The notes under the pieces are model-generated. The model was not told where the DNA came from. It did no database searches and saw only the letters and a list, made by a program, of their open reading frames with translations. Source: Streptomyces pseudovenezuelae (GTDB lineage: Bacteria > Actinomycetota > Actinomycetes > Streptomycetales > Streptomycetaceae). Taken from it: DNA of 64,000 nt. The stretch spans positions 1 to 64,000 of the forward strand of contig NZ_JARXVH010000032.1 of assembly GCF_029892565.1 (NCBI RefSeq). Direction: 5' to 3'. Position numbers and translations under genes: made by a program. Positions 25,867 to 34,634 of the stretch are shown here, in pieces; within the stretch, counting starts at the first letter, position 1; every line of letters starts with the position of its first letter.

Positions 25867-26073
25867 TCAGATGTGGTGGGGCGGCTTCTCGTCGAGGAAG
25901 CGCTTCAGGTCCGCCGCGCTGCCGCCGTCGGCGCCGGGACGCTCACCCCAGCCGCGGTCCGTGTCGTCCGAGGACTGCTGGTCCAGCGGATCGTCGAAGA
26001 TCAGCGCCGGCTTCGGCTCGCGCGGCTCGGAGGCGCCGGCAGCGGCTGTGGCGGGGTCGGGGGCGGTGGTCAT
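25867..26073 (-). CDS. small hypothetical protein
   Basis: 68-residue acidic protein without recognisable domain: a Pro/Ala-rich beginning (MTTAPDPATAAAGASEP) and a conserved-looking end DLKRFLDEKPPHHI. Third codon positions are strongly G/C, supporting that it is coding. No ribosome binding site precedes the ATG, but TACTCT (a TANNNT -10 hexamer) ends 6 bases before it, compatible with leaderless transcription. It is divergent from ltrA across 77 bases that contain a perfect palindrome. A start at 26115 would read through that palindrome and is less likely. Confidence 0.6.
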   Translation of the reverse strand: MTTAPDPATAAAGASEPREPKPALIFDDPLDQQSSDDTDRGWGERPGADGGSAADLKRFLDEKPPHHI

Positions 26074-26097
26074 GCGTCCAGAGTACGACCCCCGCGC

Positions 26098-26119
26098 TCT
26101 TGTGAATGCTTTCACAAGA
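26098..26119. promoter_or_regulatory. perfect 22-bp palindromic operator
   Basis: Arms TCTTGTGAA and TTCACAAGA around TGCT form a perfect dyad in the divergent region between the small hypothetical gene and ltrA. The TTGTGAA-N4-TTCACAA form is typical of dimeric HTH repressor sites. The regulator is not identified. Confidence 0.7.
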
Positions 26120-26150
26120 ATTTCCGCGGATTATCTGGTGTGCTGGACCC

Positions 26151-27434
26151 ATGACGAGCAGTTCGACTCCGCCGACGGCGTCCTCCGACGAGCCCGCACG
26201 CCACAGACCCCTGCGCAGGATCACGGCCCGGGGCCGGGACGAGGCGCACCGCGTCGCCTCCCCGCTCGAGCTCTTCTTCGACCTGTGCTTCGTGGTGGCC
26301 GTCGCCCAGGCGGGCGTCCAACTGGTGCACTCCGTGGCCGAGGGACACCCGGGCGAGGGGATCCTCAACTACGCGATGGTCTTCTTCGCCATCTGGTGGG
26401 CGTGGATGAACTTCACGTGGTTCGCCTCGGCCTACGACAACGACGACGTGCTCTACCGGGTCGTCACCCTGGTCCAGATCGCCGGAGTGCTCGTCCTGGC
26501 GGCCGGGATCTCCCGGGCGTTCGAGGACCACGAGTTCCTGGCCGTCTGGCTGGGCTACCTGATCATGCGGCTCGCCATGAGCGCACAGTGGCTGCGGGTC
26601 GCGTGGTCGAGCGAGGGTGCGGAGAGAACGACGGCGTTGCGGTACGCCGGCGGTGTACTGCTGTGCCAGGTCGGCTGGTTGGGGCTGCTGGTCCTCCCCG
26701 AGGGCGGCCGCGCCTGGGTCTTCCTGGTGATGGCGATCCTCGAGATGTGCGTACCGATCTACGCGGAGAAGGACCACCCCACCTCCTGGCACCCGCACCA
26801 CATCTCCGAGCGGTACGGGCTGTTCACGATCATCGTGCTCGGCGAGACCATCGCCTCGGCCACCATCGCCGTGAAGTCGGGGGTCGACGAGAACGACGCC
26901 CTGGGCGAGCTTCTGCCCATCGCCGCGGGCGGGTTGCTGATCATCTTCGCCGCCTGGTGGATCTACTTCGTGGTCCCCATCCACGGGCACCTGCGCTCCA
27001 ACCGGCAGTCCTTCCTGTGGGGTTACGGCCACTACCTGATCTTCGCCTCGGCGGCCGCGATCGGCGCGGGCCTGGAGGTGGCGGTCGAGCAGGCGGTCGG
27101 CGAGGCGCACATCTCCACACTGGCCGCGTCGGCCGCGGTGACCCTGCCGACGGCGCTGTACCTGCTCACGGTCTGGGTGCTGCACGCGCGCTTCTACAAG
27201 GTGGGCACGGCCCAGCAGTTGGTCCTGCCGACCGCCGCCCTGCTGGTGATCCTCTGCACGTTCCTGGGCGACTGGGCGGTACTCGCCGCCGGCATCGTGT
27301 CCGCGCTGACGGTGGTGACCGGGGTGACGCTGACGGCACGGATGGTCGCCGGGGAGCGCCGGGCGGGCGGGACGGGCGAGGCTGGCGAGGCTGGCGAGGA
27401 TCATGGGCAGCGCGCGGCGACGCCGGAGGTGTGA
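26151..27434 (+). CDS. ltrA: low temperature requirement protein A (LtrA) family
   Basis: 427-residue integral membrane protein of the LtrA family. Signature elements are SPLELFFDLCFVVAVAQ near residue 40, HISERYGLFTIIVLGETIASATIAV and WWIYFVVPIHGHL; about ten helices are present. The biochemical role of LtrA proteins is unknown. The family was named for a cold-sensitive Listeria mutant. The C-terminus carries a short GEAGEAGE repeat from a 9-bp tandem duplication (GAGGCTGGC). Start is the ATG in MTSSSTPPTA; the frame upstream runs through the palindromic operator. Its own promoter probably lies in 26100-26150. Confidence 0.9.
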   Translation: MTSSSTPPTASSDEPARHRPLRRITARGRDEAHRVASPLELFFDLCFVVAVAQAGVQLVHSVAEGHPGEGILNYAMVFFAIWWAWMNFTWFASAYDNDDVLYRVVTLVQIAGVLVLAAGISRAFEDHEFLAVWLGYLIMRLAMSAQWLRVAWSSEGAERTTALRYAGGVLLCQVGWLGLLVLPEGGRAWVFLVMAILEMCVPIYAEKDHPTSWHPHHISERYGLFTIIVLGETIASATIAVKSGVDENDALGELLPIAAGGLLIIFAAWWIYFVVPIHGHLRSNRQSFLWGYGHYLIFASAAAIGAGLEVAVEQAVGEAHISTLAASAAVTLPTALYLLTVWVLHARFYKVGTAQQLVLPTAALLVILCTFLGDWAVLAAGIVSALTVVTGVTLTARMVAGERRAGGTGEAGEAGEDHGQRAATPEV

Positions 27435-27541
27435 CCGGAGTACCCGCGCCCCGAGCACCGGCGCCCGGGGCACCCGCGCCCCGAATACGCGCCCCCACGC
27501 CGCTCGCGCCACCGCGCCCCGCGTCGGGCAAGACTGGGCCC

Positions 27542-28570
27542 ATGACAGTTGACGCATTGACGGACGTGGCCGGTGTGCGGGTGGGCCATGCGACGTGTAT
27601 CGGCGACGGTTGGCTCACCGGTACCACCGTCGTCCTCGCGCCGGAGGGAGGTGCCGTGGCCGCCGTGGACGTGCGTGGTGGCGGGCCCGGCACCAAGGAG
27701 ACCGACGCCCTCGACCCGCGCAACCTCGTGCAGAAGGTCGACGCGATCGTCCTGACCGGCGGCAGCGCGTACGGGCTCGACTCGGCGTCCGGGGTGATGG
27801 CGTGGCTGGAGGCACAGGGGCGTGGAGTGCGCGTTGGGCCGGATCCCACGCACGTCGTGCCGGTGGTACCCGCGGCCTGCGTCTTCGACCTGGGGCGGGG
27901 CGGCGACTTCTCCGCCCGGCCCGACGCGGCCACCGGTCGGGCCGCGGTCGAGGCGGCTGCGGCGAGTGCGGCCGGGGCGCGGGTGCGGGAGGGGTGCGTG
28001 GGTGCCGGTACGGGGGCGACGACGGGGCCGTTGAAGGGCGGGATCGGTACCGCGAGCGTCGTACTCGACTCGGGGGTCACGGTGGCGGCGCTGGTCGTGG
28101 CCAACGCGGCGGGGTCGGTGGTGGATCCCGAAACGGGCGTGCTGTACGGGGAGTTGTTCCAGGGGCGCGTGGACTATCCGGAGGTGCAGGTGCACGAAGC
28201 CGCGCGCCGGCGCCTCGCGGAGTCCCAGGCGAAGAACGCCCGCCCTCCGCTCAACACCACGCTCGCCGTCGTCGTCACCGATGCGGAGTTGTCGAAAGCG
28301 CAGGCGCAGAAGCTGGCCGGCACGGCGCACGACGGCATCGCGCGCGCTGTGCGGCCGGTGCATCTGCTGCATGACGGGGACACGGTGTTCGCGCTGGCGA
28401 CCGGGGCACGCGCGCTCGACGCCGAGAACCCTCTCGCGCTGAACGACCTCCTCGCGGCGGGCGCGGACCTGGTGACGCGCGCGATCGTACGAGCCGTGCG
28501 CGCCGCGGAGTCGGTGGCGGGGGCGGGCGGGGAGTGGCCGTCGTACGAGGAGTTGTACGGGGGGCGGTGA
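27542..28570 (+). CDS. P1 family (S58/DmpA, NylC-like) peptidase
   Basis: 342-residue Ntn-type hydrolase of the DmpA/NylC family. N-terminal DVAGVRVGHAT, VDVRGGGPGTKETDALDP, VLTGGSAYGLDSASGVMAWLE and GCVGAGTGATTGPLKGGIGTAS are all family motifs. Autocleavage is predicted before Thr239 in RPPLNTTLAVVVTDAEL (Asn238-Thr239), as in NylC, leaving Thr as the N-terminal nucleophile of the beta chain. Substrates may be N-terminal D-amino or beta-amino peptides or oligoamides. The ATG has no clear ribosome binding site. The gene before it ends 108 bases upstream, in a spacer with repeated ACCCGCGCCCCGA. Confidence 0.92.
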   Translation: MTVDALTDVAGVRVGHATCIGDGWLTGTTVVLAPEGGAVAAVDVRGGGPGTKETDALDPRNLVQKVDAIVLTGGSAYGLDSASGVMAWLEAQGRGVRVGPDPTHVVPVVPAACVFDLGRGGDFSARPDAATGRAAVEAAAASAAGARVREGCVGAGTGATTGPLKGGIGTASVVLDSGVTVAALVVANAAGSVVDPETGVLYGELFQGRVDYPEVQVHEAARRRLAESQAKNARPPLNTTLAVVVTDAELSKAQAQKLAGTAHDGIARAVRPVHLLHDGDTVFALATGARALDAENPLALNDLLAAGADLVTRAIVRAVRAAESVAGAGGEWPSYEELYGGR

Positions 28571-28640
28571 CGCCGGGGGCGGGGGCGGGGCGGGCGGGAG
28601 GGGGGAGGGGGGAGGGGGCCCCAGGGGAGAGAGGAAGGGC
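28571..28640 (+). repeat. G-rich tract with G-quadruplex potential
   Basis: Directly after the peptidase stop the forward strand has at least eight runs of three to six G separated by one or a few bases, ending in GGGCCCC. It lies 165 bases before the L,D-transpeptidase start. Confidence 0.7.
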
Positions 28641-28803
28641 GTTCGGCACGGCGTTCCCGCGGGCCAGAGCGCGTCGGTGATTGTCCGGGTTTTGTCACGC
28701 GATGGCGTTCATGGGGAACGGAGGGAACCCGTGCGGGGGCGGGGTCCCTCTTTGTTCACGCATCGCAGCGGATCACGCACATCACACGAACCTGGAGCAG
28801 CCC

Positions 28804-30033
28804 GTGACAACGCCGGACATAGCAGCGCGGCGCGTACTGGGGGCCATCGCCGCCCTGGTGGTCGGCACCCTCACCCTCAGCGCGTGCGGTGGCAACGCCA
28901 GCGCGGACTCCAACACCAAGAGCGACGGCAAGAACGGTGACACGTCGGTCAAGACGTCCGTCGCGAAGATCGTCATCTCGGCCAAGGACGGCTCGACCAA
29001 CGCGTCGATCAACTCGACCGGTGTGCAGGTCAGCGGCGGCAGGCTGGCCGGCGTGAAGATGACGGTGGCCGGGTCGGGGCAGGCTGTCGACGGCGCGATG
29101 TCGGCGAACGGCAGCAGCTGGAAGCCGAAGGAGCAGTTGGAGCGCGGGACGAAGTACGAGATATCGGCGACCGCGAAGGACGCGAGCGGCAAGACCGCCG
29201 CCGCCAACTCGATCTTCACCACGGTTTCTTCGGCCAACAGCTTCATCGGGACGTACACGCCGGACAACGGCACGACGGTCGGTGTCGGGATGCCGGTGTC
29301 GTTCAATTTCGACAAGGCGATCAGCGACACGAAGGCCGTGCAGTCGCACATCACGGTCTCGTCCAGCAGCGGGCAGAAGGTCGAAGGGCACTGGTTCGGG
29401 GCGCAGCGGCTCGACTTCAGGCCCGAGGAGTACTGGAAGGCCGGCTCCAAGGTCACGATGAAGATCGACCTGGACGGCGTGCAGGGCGCGAACGGCGTCT
29501 ACGGGGTGCAGAAGAAGACCGTCACCTTCACCATCGGGCGCTCGCAGGTCTCCACGGTCGACGTCAACACGCAGACCATGACGGTCGTACGCAATGGTCA
29601 GACCCTCAAGTCGGTCCCGATCTCGTCGGGCAGCCCGGATCACACGACGTACAACGGGCAGATGGTGATCTCCGAGAAGTTCACGCAGACGCGGATGAAC
29701 AGCCGGACGGTCGGGCTCGGCGGCGAGTACGACATCCCGGATGTTCCGCACGCGATGCGGCTGACCTCGTCGGGGACGTTCATCCACGGGAACTATTGGT
29801 ACAACAAGGCCAACCCGCCCTTCGGTCAGACGGGCACCAGCCACGGCTGTGTCGGGCTCGCGGACGTGCAGGGCGCGCAGGGTCCGACGAACGCCAAGTG
29901 GTTCTACGACAATTCACTCATCGGGGATGTAGTGATCGTGAAGAACTCCCCCGACAAGACGGTCTCCCCGGACAACGGGCTCAACGGCTGGAACATGTCG
30001 TGGAGCGAGTGGACCGCCGGAAGTGCCGCCTGA
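28804..30033 (+). CDS. L,D-transpeptidase lipoprotein with Ig-like domains
   Basis: 409-residue secreted lipoprotein. A signal peptide with lipobox LSAC (Cys28) is followed by two Ig-like domains (about 50-150 and 150-250), then a YkuD domain with the catalytic motif HGNYWYN ... TSHGCVGL (His347, Cys349). It should form 3-3 peptidoglycan cross-links, as LdtMt2-type enzymes do. GTG start with GGAG seven bases upstream; the open frame 41 codons further upstream lacks a signal-like structure. After the YkuD domain a C-terminal extension ends in GWNMSWSEW, common in actinobacterial enzymes. Followed by a strong terminator. Confidence 0.95.
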   Translation: MTTPDIAARRVLGAIAALVVGTLTLSACGGNASADSNTKSDGKNGDTSVKTSVAKIVISAKDGSTNASINSTGVQVSGGRLAGVKMTVAGSGQAVDGAMSANGSSWKPKEQLERGTKYEISATAKDASGKTAAANSIFTTVSSANSFIGTYTPDNGTTVGVGMPVSFNFDKAISDTKAVQSHITVSSSSGQKVEGHWFGAQRLDFRPEEYWKAGSKVTMKIDLDGVQGANGVYGVQKKTVTFTIGRSQVSTVDVNTQTMTVVRNGQTLKSVPISSGSPDHTTYNGQMVISEKFTQTRMNSRTVGLGGEYDIPDVPHAMRLTSSGTFIHGNYWYNKANPPFGQTGTSHGCVGLADVQGAQGPTNAKWFYDNSLIGDVVIVKNSPDKTVSPDNGLNGWNMSWSEWTAGSAA

Positions 30034-30056
30034 CCGGCGGTTTTTGACGGATCTTC

Positions 30057-30095
30057 GGGCCGTGCGGGAACTCCCCGCACGGCCCGCGCGTTTTG
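30057..30095 (+). terminator. terminator of L,D-transpeptidase gene
   Basis: A perfect 12-bp stem (GGGCCGTGCGGG, loop AACTC) is followed by GCGCGTTTTG 24 bases after the coding region. Confidence 0.88.
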
Positions 30096-30190
30096 TGGAC
30101 GTACGTTTTCTCGGTTCCCGGACATGATGTCCGACCGAGGGGCTACGGTATGCACCCACAAGGTGACATGCAGCAACGCCGGGAGAAACC

Positions 30191-30946
30191 TTGAGCGTTC
30201 CGTACGAGACGGCAGCGTACGAACCACCCGAGTCGCCCGAGTCTCCGGAGGAGCACCTCGAGCGGCTCCTCGGCCGTGCCCTGAACTCCTTCGAGCTGCC
30301 GGACGAGACCATACGGCGACTCGACTGCGCGCTGGCGCACGACAGTTCGCTGCACTCCGCGCACCACAGCGCGGGCCTGCACCGCGAGACATACCGGCAC
30401 ACCTGGTTGCTCGCCGACGGCTCGGCGCTCACCCTGTGGGAGCTGGTGCACAACACCGCGCCGGGCAGCGCCGCGCAGCACGAGGTGTACGTCGACGAGG
30501 AGGAGCTGCGGGCGGCCACCGCGCGCCTGCCGCTGCCGCCGGACGCCCCGGACTTCGAGCTGCCGGTGACGGTGCAGCTCTCGCCGGTCCCCGCGCCGCG
30601 CCACGCGTACCTGCCGGACGACTCGGCGGATCACGCGCGCCGGCTCCTGCGCCGCGCGGAGAACACCGACCGGCCGGACGCGGACACCGCCGATCTGCTG
30701 ACCATGGCGTGCGCGCACCAGATCACGCAGGCCTTCGGGCGCCCGTGCCGTTCGGTGCGCGCCGGGTTGTGCTTCTCGCTCTACGAGCACGCGTTCCTGC
30801 TGTGCGACGGCGCGGAGGTCTCCCTGTGGGAGGTCGAGCACACGGCGACGCCGGACGGGCGGCACATGTGCGAGGTGTACGTGACGGAGGACGCGGCCCG
30901 CGACGCGATCGAGCGGCGGGCGGCGCAGGTCTCCCGAAGGGCGTAG
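30191..30946 (+). CDS. Streptomyces-specific conserved protein (DUF6227-like)
   Basis: 251-residue soluble protein. It has an acidic start (EPPESPESPEEHLERLLGRALNSFELPDETI) and two internally similar blocks, TYRHTWLLADGSALTLWELVHN and SLYEHAFLLCDGAEVSLWEVEHT, each followed by a xxEVYV(D/T)E strand, so it appears to be a tandem duplication of one alpha/beta unit. From memory the family is called DUF6227 and is confined to Streptomyces; function is unknown. The TTG start has GGGAGAAACC directly before it, and nothing better is available. No membrane segment or catalytic motif is visible. Confidence 0.8.
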   Translation: MSVPYETAAYEPPESPESPEEHLERLLGRALNSFELPDETIRRLDCALAHDSSLHSAHHSAGLHRETYRHTWLLADGSALTLWELVHNTAPGSAAQHEVYVDEEELRAATARLPLPPDAPDFELPVTVQLSPVPAPRHAYLPDDSADHARRLLRRAENTDRPDADTADLLTMACAHQITQAFGRPCRSVRAGLCFSLYEHAFLLCDGAEVSLWEVEHTATPDGRHMCEVYVTEDAARDAIERRAAQVSRRA

Positions 30947-30967
30947 GGCTCCAGAAGGGTGTAGGCC

Positions 30968-31035
30968 TCAACGGCCGTTGCGCTGGCGACCGTTGCTCTG
31001 GTGGCCGTTGCGCTAGCGGCCGTTGCTGAGCTGTC
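30968..31035 (-). repeat. 15-bp tandem repeat interrupted by a stop codon
   Basis: CGTTGC recurs at 30976, 30991, 31006 and 31021 with a 15-bp period. Read in the frame of the small membrane protein it encodes SNGR-stop-RNGHQ-SNGRQ-RNGR-stop, so the TAG at 31013-31015 stands where the repeat has CAG. Confidence 0.8.
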
Positions 31036-31270
31036 GTACGAGACCCGCGAACGCGTCCTTCTCCGCCGGGGTCAGTTCGACGGACTCCAGGTGAGGGGCC
31101 GTTCGGCGTTGGTGCGGGAGCGCGTGCAGGGTGGGGTCGTCGCGCCAGGGAGCGGCGCCGGAGCGCGCGCGGCGCAGCAGGCGGACCAGGCCTGTCAGCC
31201 AGACGACCGTGGCGAAGGCGAGCAGGGCCACGCCCAGTGACTGCAGGATCGAGACGTGCTCATCGGGCAT
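31013..31270 (-). CDS. small membrane protein, C-terminal repeat truncated
   Basis: 85-residue protein with one N-terminal helix (about 8-28, SLGVALLAFATVVWLTGLVRLLRR), then a basic cytoplasmic part with HALPHQRRTAPHLESVELTPAEKDAFAGLVRQLSNGR. The ATG at 31270 is chosen because the alternative at 31285 lies inside the fruA terminator. The stop is a TAG that replaces a CAG in a five-residue (S/R)NG(R/H)Q repeat which otherwise stays open for 14 more codons to a TGA at 30968. No family recognised. It follows the fru operon on the same strand but beyond a terminator, so it is probably expressed separately. Confidence 0.65.
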   Translation of the reverse strand: MPDEHVSILQSLGVALLAFATVVWLTGLVRLLRRARSGAAPWRDDPTLHALPHQRRTAPHLESVELTPAEKDAFAGLVRQLSNGR

Positions 31271-31283
31271 GCGCCCAGTAGAC

Positions 31284-31317
31284 ATCACGGCCCGGGACTT
31301 TGGTCCCGGGCCGTGAT
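31284..31317 (-). terminator. terminator of the fru operon
   Basis: Perfect 15-bp stem (ATCACGGCCCGGGAC, loop TTTG) 32 bases beyond the fruA stop. The adjacent T run is short. Confidence 0.85.
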
Positions 31318-31348
31318 GTATCTCGCAGACTTACGCGAAGCGTGACAG

Positions 31349-33448
31349 TTACGCCGCCACCGGCTCCTTCTTCTCCGCCGTCGGCGCGGCCGTGGAGTCC
31401 GGGGAATCCGTGGTCACGGCGCCCGGGGCCGGTTTGCGCATGCCCTTCAGGACGATCACCAGGGCGGCCGTGACGCACACGCCGGCCGCGATGGCGATCA
31501 GGTAGAGGAAGGGGTTGCCGATCAGCGGGACCACGAAGATGCCGCCGTGCGGGGCGCGCAGGGTGGCGTCGAAGGCCATCGACAGGGAGCCGGTGATCGC
31601 GCCGCCCACCATCGAGGTGGGGATGACGCGCAGCGGGTCGGCCGCGGCGAACGGGATCGCGCCCTCGGAGATGAAGGACGCGCCCAGGACCCAGGCGGCC
31701 TTGCCGTTCTCGCGCTCGGTCTGCGTGAAGAGCTTGCCGCGGACCGTCGTGGCCAGGGCCATCGCGAGCGGCGGGACCATGCCGGCCGCCATGACCGCGG
31801 CCATGATCTTCATCGCCGAGTCGCTGGGGTTGGAGACCGCGATGCCGGCGGTGGCGAAGGTGTACGCGACCTTGTTGACGGGACCGCCGAGGTCGAAGCA
31901 CATCATCAGGCCGAGCAGGGCGCCGAGCAGGATGGCGTTGGAGCCGGTGAGGCCGTTGAGCCAGTCGGTCATGCCCTTCTGCGCGGAGGCGATGGGTTTG
32001 CCGATGACGACGAACATCAGGAATCCGACGATCGCCGAGGAGATCAGCGGGATCACCACCACCGGCATGATGCCGCGCAGCGCCGCCGGGATGTTGATCT
32101 TCTGGATCGCCATCACCACGCCGCCGGCGATCAGACCGGCCGCCAGGCCGCCCAGGAAGCCCGCGTTGATGGTGAGGGAGATCGCGCCGCCGACGAAGCC
32201 GGGGACGAGACCTGGGCGGTCCGCCATGCCGTACGCGATGTAGCCCGCGAGGACCGGGACGAGGAAGCCGAAGGCGACGCCGCCGATCTGGAAGAGCAGG
32301 GCGCCCCAGCTGTCCGCCTGGGTCCACAGGAAGTGGTCCATGACCGACGGCGCCTTGTTGATCTTGTACCCGCCGATCGCGAACCCGAGGGCGATCAGCA
32401 GACCGCCCGCCGCGACGAACGGCACCATGTAACTGACGCCGGACATCAGCCACTTGCGCAGCATGGAGCCGTAGCCCTCGCCCGTGTCACCGCCGCGCTC
32501 GACGGGGGTCGCGGCGCCCGAACCGGCCGTCACCTCGCCCCGTTCCGCCTTCTGGCGCACCTCGGAGATCAGCTCGCCGGGGCGGTTGATGCCCGCCTTC
32601 ACACCGACGTCGACGGTCGGCTTGCCGGCGAAGCGGTCCTTCTCCCGTACGGGCACGTCGTGGGCGAAGATCACGCCGTCCGCCGCCGCGATCACCGCCG
32701 GGTCGAGCCGGGTGAAGCCGGCCGAGCCCTGCGGCTCGACGACGATCTCGATGCCCGCCTCGCGGCCCGCGTTCTCCAGCGACTCGGCCGCCATGTACGT
32801 GTGGGCGATGCCGGTCGGGCAGGAGGTGACGGCGACGACCCGGAAGGGGCGCTCGGCGGAGTCGGGTGCGCCCGGCGCCCGGCTCGCACTACCCGCTGCG
32901 GCATCGGCGGAGGCCGCCCCCGACGCCGCAGCGGTGTCCTGGGGGGCGCTCACGGCGCCCTCAGCGGCGCTCGACGCGGCACGCGCGCCCTCGCCCTCAC
33001 TCTCGCTCTCGTCCCCGCGGATCAGCGCCGCAGCCGCCTCCGCGTCGCCCGCCGACCGCAGCGCGTCGGTGAACTCGGCGTTCATCAGATGCCGGGCCAG
33101 CGACGACAGGATCGTCAGGTGGGCGTCGTCGGCGCCGGCGGGCGCGGCGATCAGGAAGATCAGGTCGGCGGGGCCGTCCGGGGCACCGAAGTCGACCCCG
33201 GCCGCGCTGCGCCCGAAGCCGAGCGTCGGTTCGGTGACGTACTCGCTGCGGCAGTGCGGGATGCCGATGCCGCCGTCGAGGCCGGTCGGCATCTGCTGCT
33301 CACGCGCGGCGACGTCGGCGAGGAAACCCTCCAGGTCGGTCACCCGCCCCAGAGTCACCATGCGCTCGGCCAGGGCGCGTGCCGCGGCTTCCTTGGTATC
33401 GGCGGACAGGTCGAGATCGACCAGGTCCGCGGTGATGATGTCGCTCAT
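31349..33448 (-). CDS. fruA: fructose-specific PTS permease EIIABC
   Basis: 699-residue phosphotransferase permease for fructose. The order is EIIA (about 1-150, with the phospho-acceptor His65 in GGIGIPHCRSEY), an Ala/Ser/Glu-rich linker (about 147-200), EIIB (about 202-300, phospho-Cys210 in VTSCPTGIAHTYMAAE), and EIIC from about 330 with roughly nine helices (WLMSGVSYMVPFVAAGGLL onward). It imports fructose and phosphorylates it to fructose-1-phosphate, the substrate of FruK. The ATG fits the family N-terminus. It is third in deoR-fruK-fruA, after a 238-base gap. Confidence 0.97.
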   Translation of the reverse strand: MSDIITADLVDLDLSADTKEAAARALAERMVTLGRVTDLEGFLADVAAREQQMPTGLDGGIGIPHCRSEYVTEPTLGFGRSAAGVDFGAPDGPADLIFLIAAPAGADDAHLTILSSLARHLMNAEFTDALRSAGDAEAAAALIRGDESESEGEGARAASSAAEGAVSAPQDTAAASGAASADAAAGSASRAPGAPDSAERPFRVVAVTSCPTGIAHTYMAAESLENAGREAGIEIVVEPQGSAGFTRLDPAVIAAADGVIFAHDVPVREKDRFAGKPTVDVGVKAGINRPGELISEVRQKAERGEVTAGSGAATPVERGGDTGEGYGSMLRKWLMSGVSYMVPFVAAGGLLIALGFAIGGYKINKAPSVMDHFLWTQADSWGALLFQIGGVAFGFLVPVLAGYIAYGMADRPGLVPGFVGGAISLTINAGFLGGLAAGLIAGGVVMAIQKINIPAALRGIMPVVVIPLISSAIVGFLMFVVIGKPIASAQKGMTDWLNGLTGSNAILLGALLGLMMCFDLGGPVNKVAYTFATAGIAVSNPSDSAMKIMAAVMAAGMVPPLAMALATTVRGKLFTQTERENGKAAWVLGASFISEGAIPFAAADPLRVIPTSMVGGAITGSLSMAFDATLRAPHGGIFVVPLIGNPFLYLIAIAAGVCVTAALVIVLKGMRKPAPGAVTTDSPDSTAAPTAEKKEPVAA

Positions 33449-33686
33449 CGCGGGCTCCTTCGCACGCGTATCGCCCGGGGAGTTGAGTGGGCGCGTATGG
33501 GGACGGGGGCGGTGTGGGGGGTTGTGGGGAGCGGGGGGTGATGGGGGTGCGGGGAGTGGGGGAAACCGGGGCCCGGAGTCACAGGACCGGGGCAGGCGAC
33601 CAAGGGATCGCCCCGCCGCCCCGGGGCCGGCCGAAGAGGAGTGCCAAGAGGCATACGAGGGGGTGTACGAGGAGGCATACGAAGGT

Positions 33687-34634
33687 TCATGACACCGGCT
33701 CCGTCAGTGCGCGGTCCGCCGGTATCTCGGCCGTCACCGTCACCGCGGCCGGGTCCAGGTCGCCCGGCGCCGGCATCACGCTGCCCGGCAGCTGGACGGC
33801 CGCCGCGCCGTGCGCGACCGCGGAGGCGAGGGCCTCCGGTCCGCTGCCGCCGGCGATCAGGAATCCGGCGAGCGAGGAGTCGCCGGCGCCCACATTGCTG
33901 CGTACGACGTCCACGCGCGCGCTGCCGAACCAGGCGCCCGAGCCGTCCACGAGCAACTGCCCGTCGGCGCCCAGGCTCGCGAGCACGGCGCGCGCGCCCA
34001 TCTCGCGCAACTCCTCGGCCGCCTTCACCGCGTCGCCCACCGTGGCCAGCGGGCGTCCGACGGCCTCGGCGAGTTCCTCCGCGTTCGGCTTCACGACGTC
34101 GGGCCGCTCGCGCAGCGCTTCGAGGAGTGCGGGCCCCGAGGTGTCCAGGGCGATCCGAGCGCCCCCGGCGTGCGCCCGCGCGACGACATCGGCGTACCAG
34201 GCGGGCGCGAGCCCTCGCGGGAGGCTGCCGCAGCAGGCGATCCAGTCCGCGTCCCGTGACTGCGCGCGCACCGTCTCCAGGAGCAACTCCTGCTCCTCCG
34301 GCGACAGTTCGGGACCCGGGGCGTTGATCTTGGTGAGTACCCCGTCCGCCTCCGCGAGCGCGATGTTCGAGCGGGTGGCGCCCGCGACCGGGACCGGCGC
34401 GACCTCGATGCCCTGGGCGTCGAGCAGGTCGGCGACGAGCGCGCCCGGCGCACCACCCAGGGGCAGGACGGCGACCGTGCGCCGTCCGGCGGCCGCGACG
34501 GCGCGCGAGACGTTGACGCCCTTGCCGCCCGGGTCCATGCGTTCGCCGGTGGCGCGTATGACCTCGCCGCGCTCCAGCGAAGGGACCTCGTACGTACGGT
34601 CCAGGGACGGGTTGGGGGTGACCGTGAGGATCAT
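33687..34634 (-). CDS. fruK: 1-phosphofructokinase
   Basis: 315-residue PfkB-family kinase turning fructose-1-phosphate into fructose-1,6-bisphosphate. Signatures are ILTVTPNPSLDRTYEV at the N-terminus, RMDPGGKGVNVSRAVAAAG, KPNAEELAEAVGR, and the catalytic/ATP loop RSNVGAGDSSLAGFL with the general base Asp in GAGDS. The ATG overlaps the stop of the DeoR gene by four bases (ATGA), showing a coupled operon. The 238 bases between it and fruA are GC-rich and could hold a secondary promoter, but none is recognisable. Confidence 0.97.
   Translation of the reverse strand: MILTVTPNPSLDRTYEVPSLERGEVIRATGERMDPGGKGVNVSRAVAAAGRRTVAVLPLGGAPGALVADLLDAQGIEVAPVPVAGATRSNIALAEADGVLTKINAPGPELSPEEQELLLETVRAQSRDADWIACCGSLPRGLAPAWYADVVARAHAGGARIALDTSGPALLEALRERPDVVKPNAEELAEAVGRPLATVGDAVKAAEELREMGARAVLASLGADGQLLVDGSGAWFGSARVDVVRSNVGAGDSSLAGFLIAGGSGPEALASAVAHGAAAVQLPGSVMPAPGDLDPAAVTVTAEIPADRALTEPVS

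Noticed and set aside
25082..27541. Very long forward frame through mscL and ltrA into the P1 peptidase gene
   Set aside because: Only its last 343 codons match a family; the rest is out of frame with mscL and ltrA, which are clear genes.
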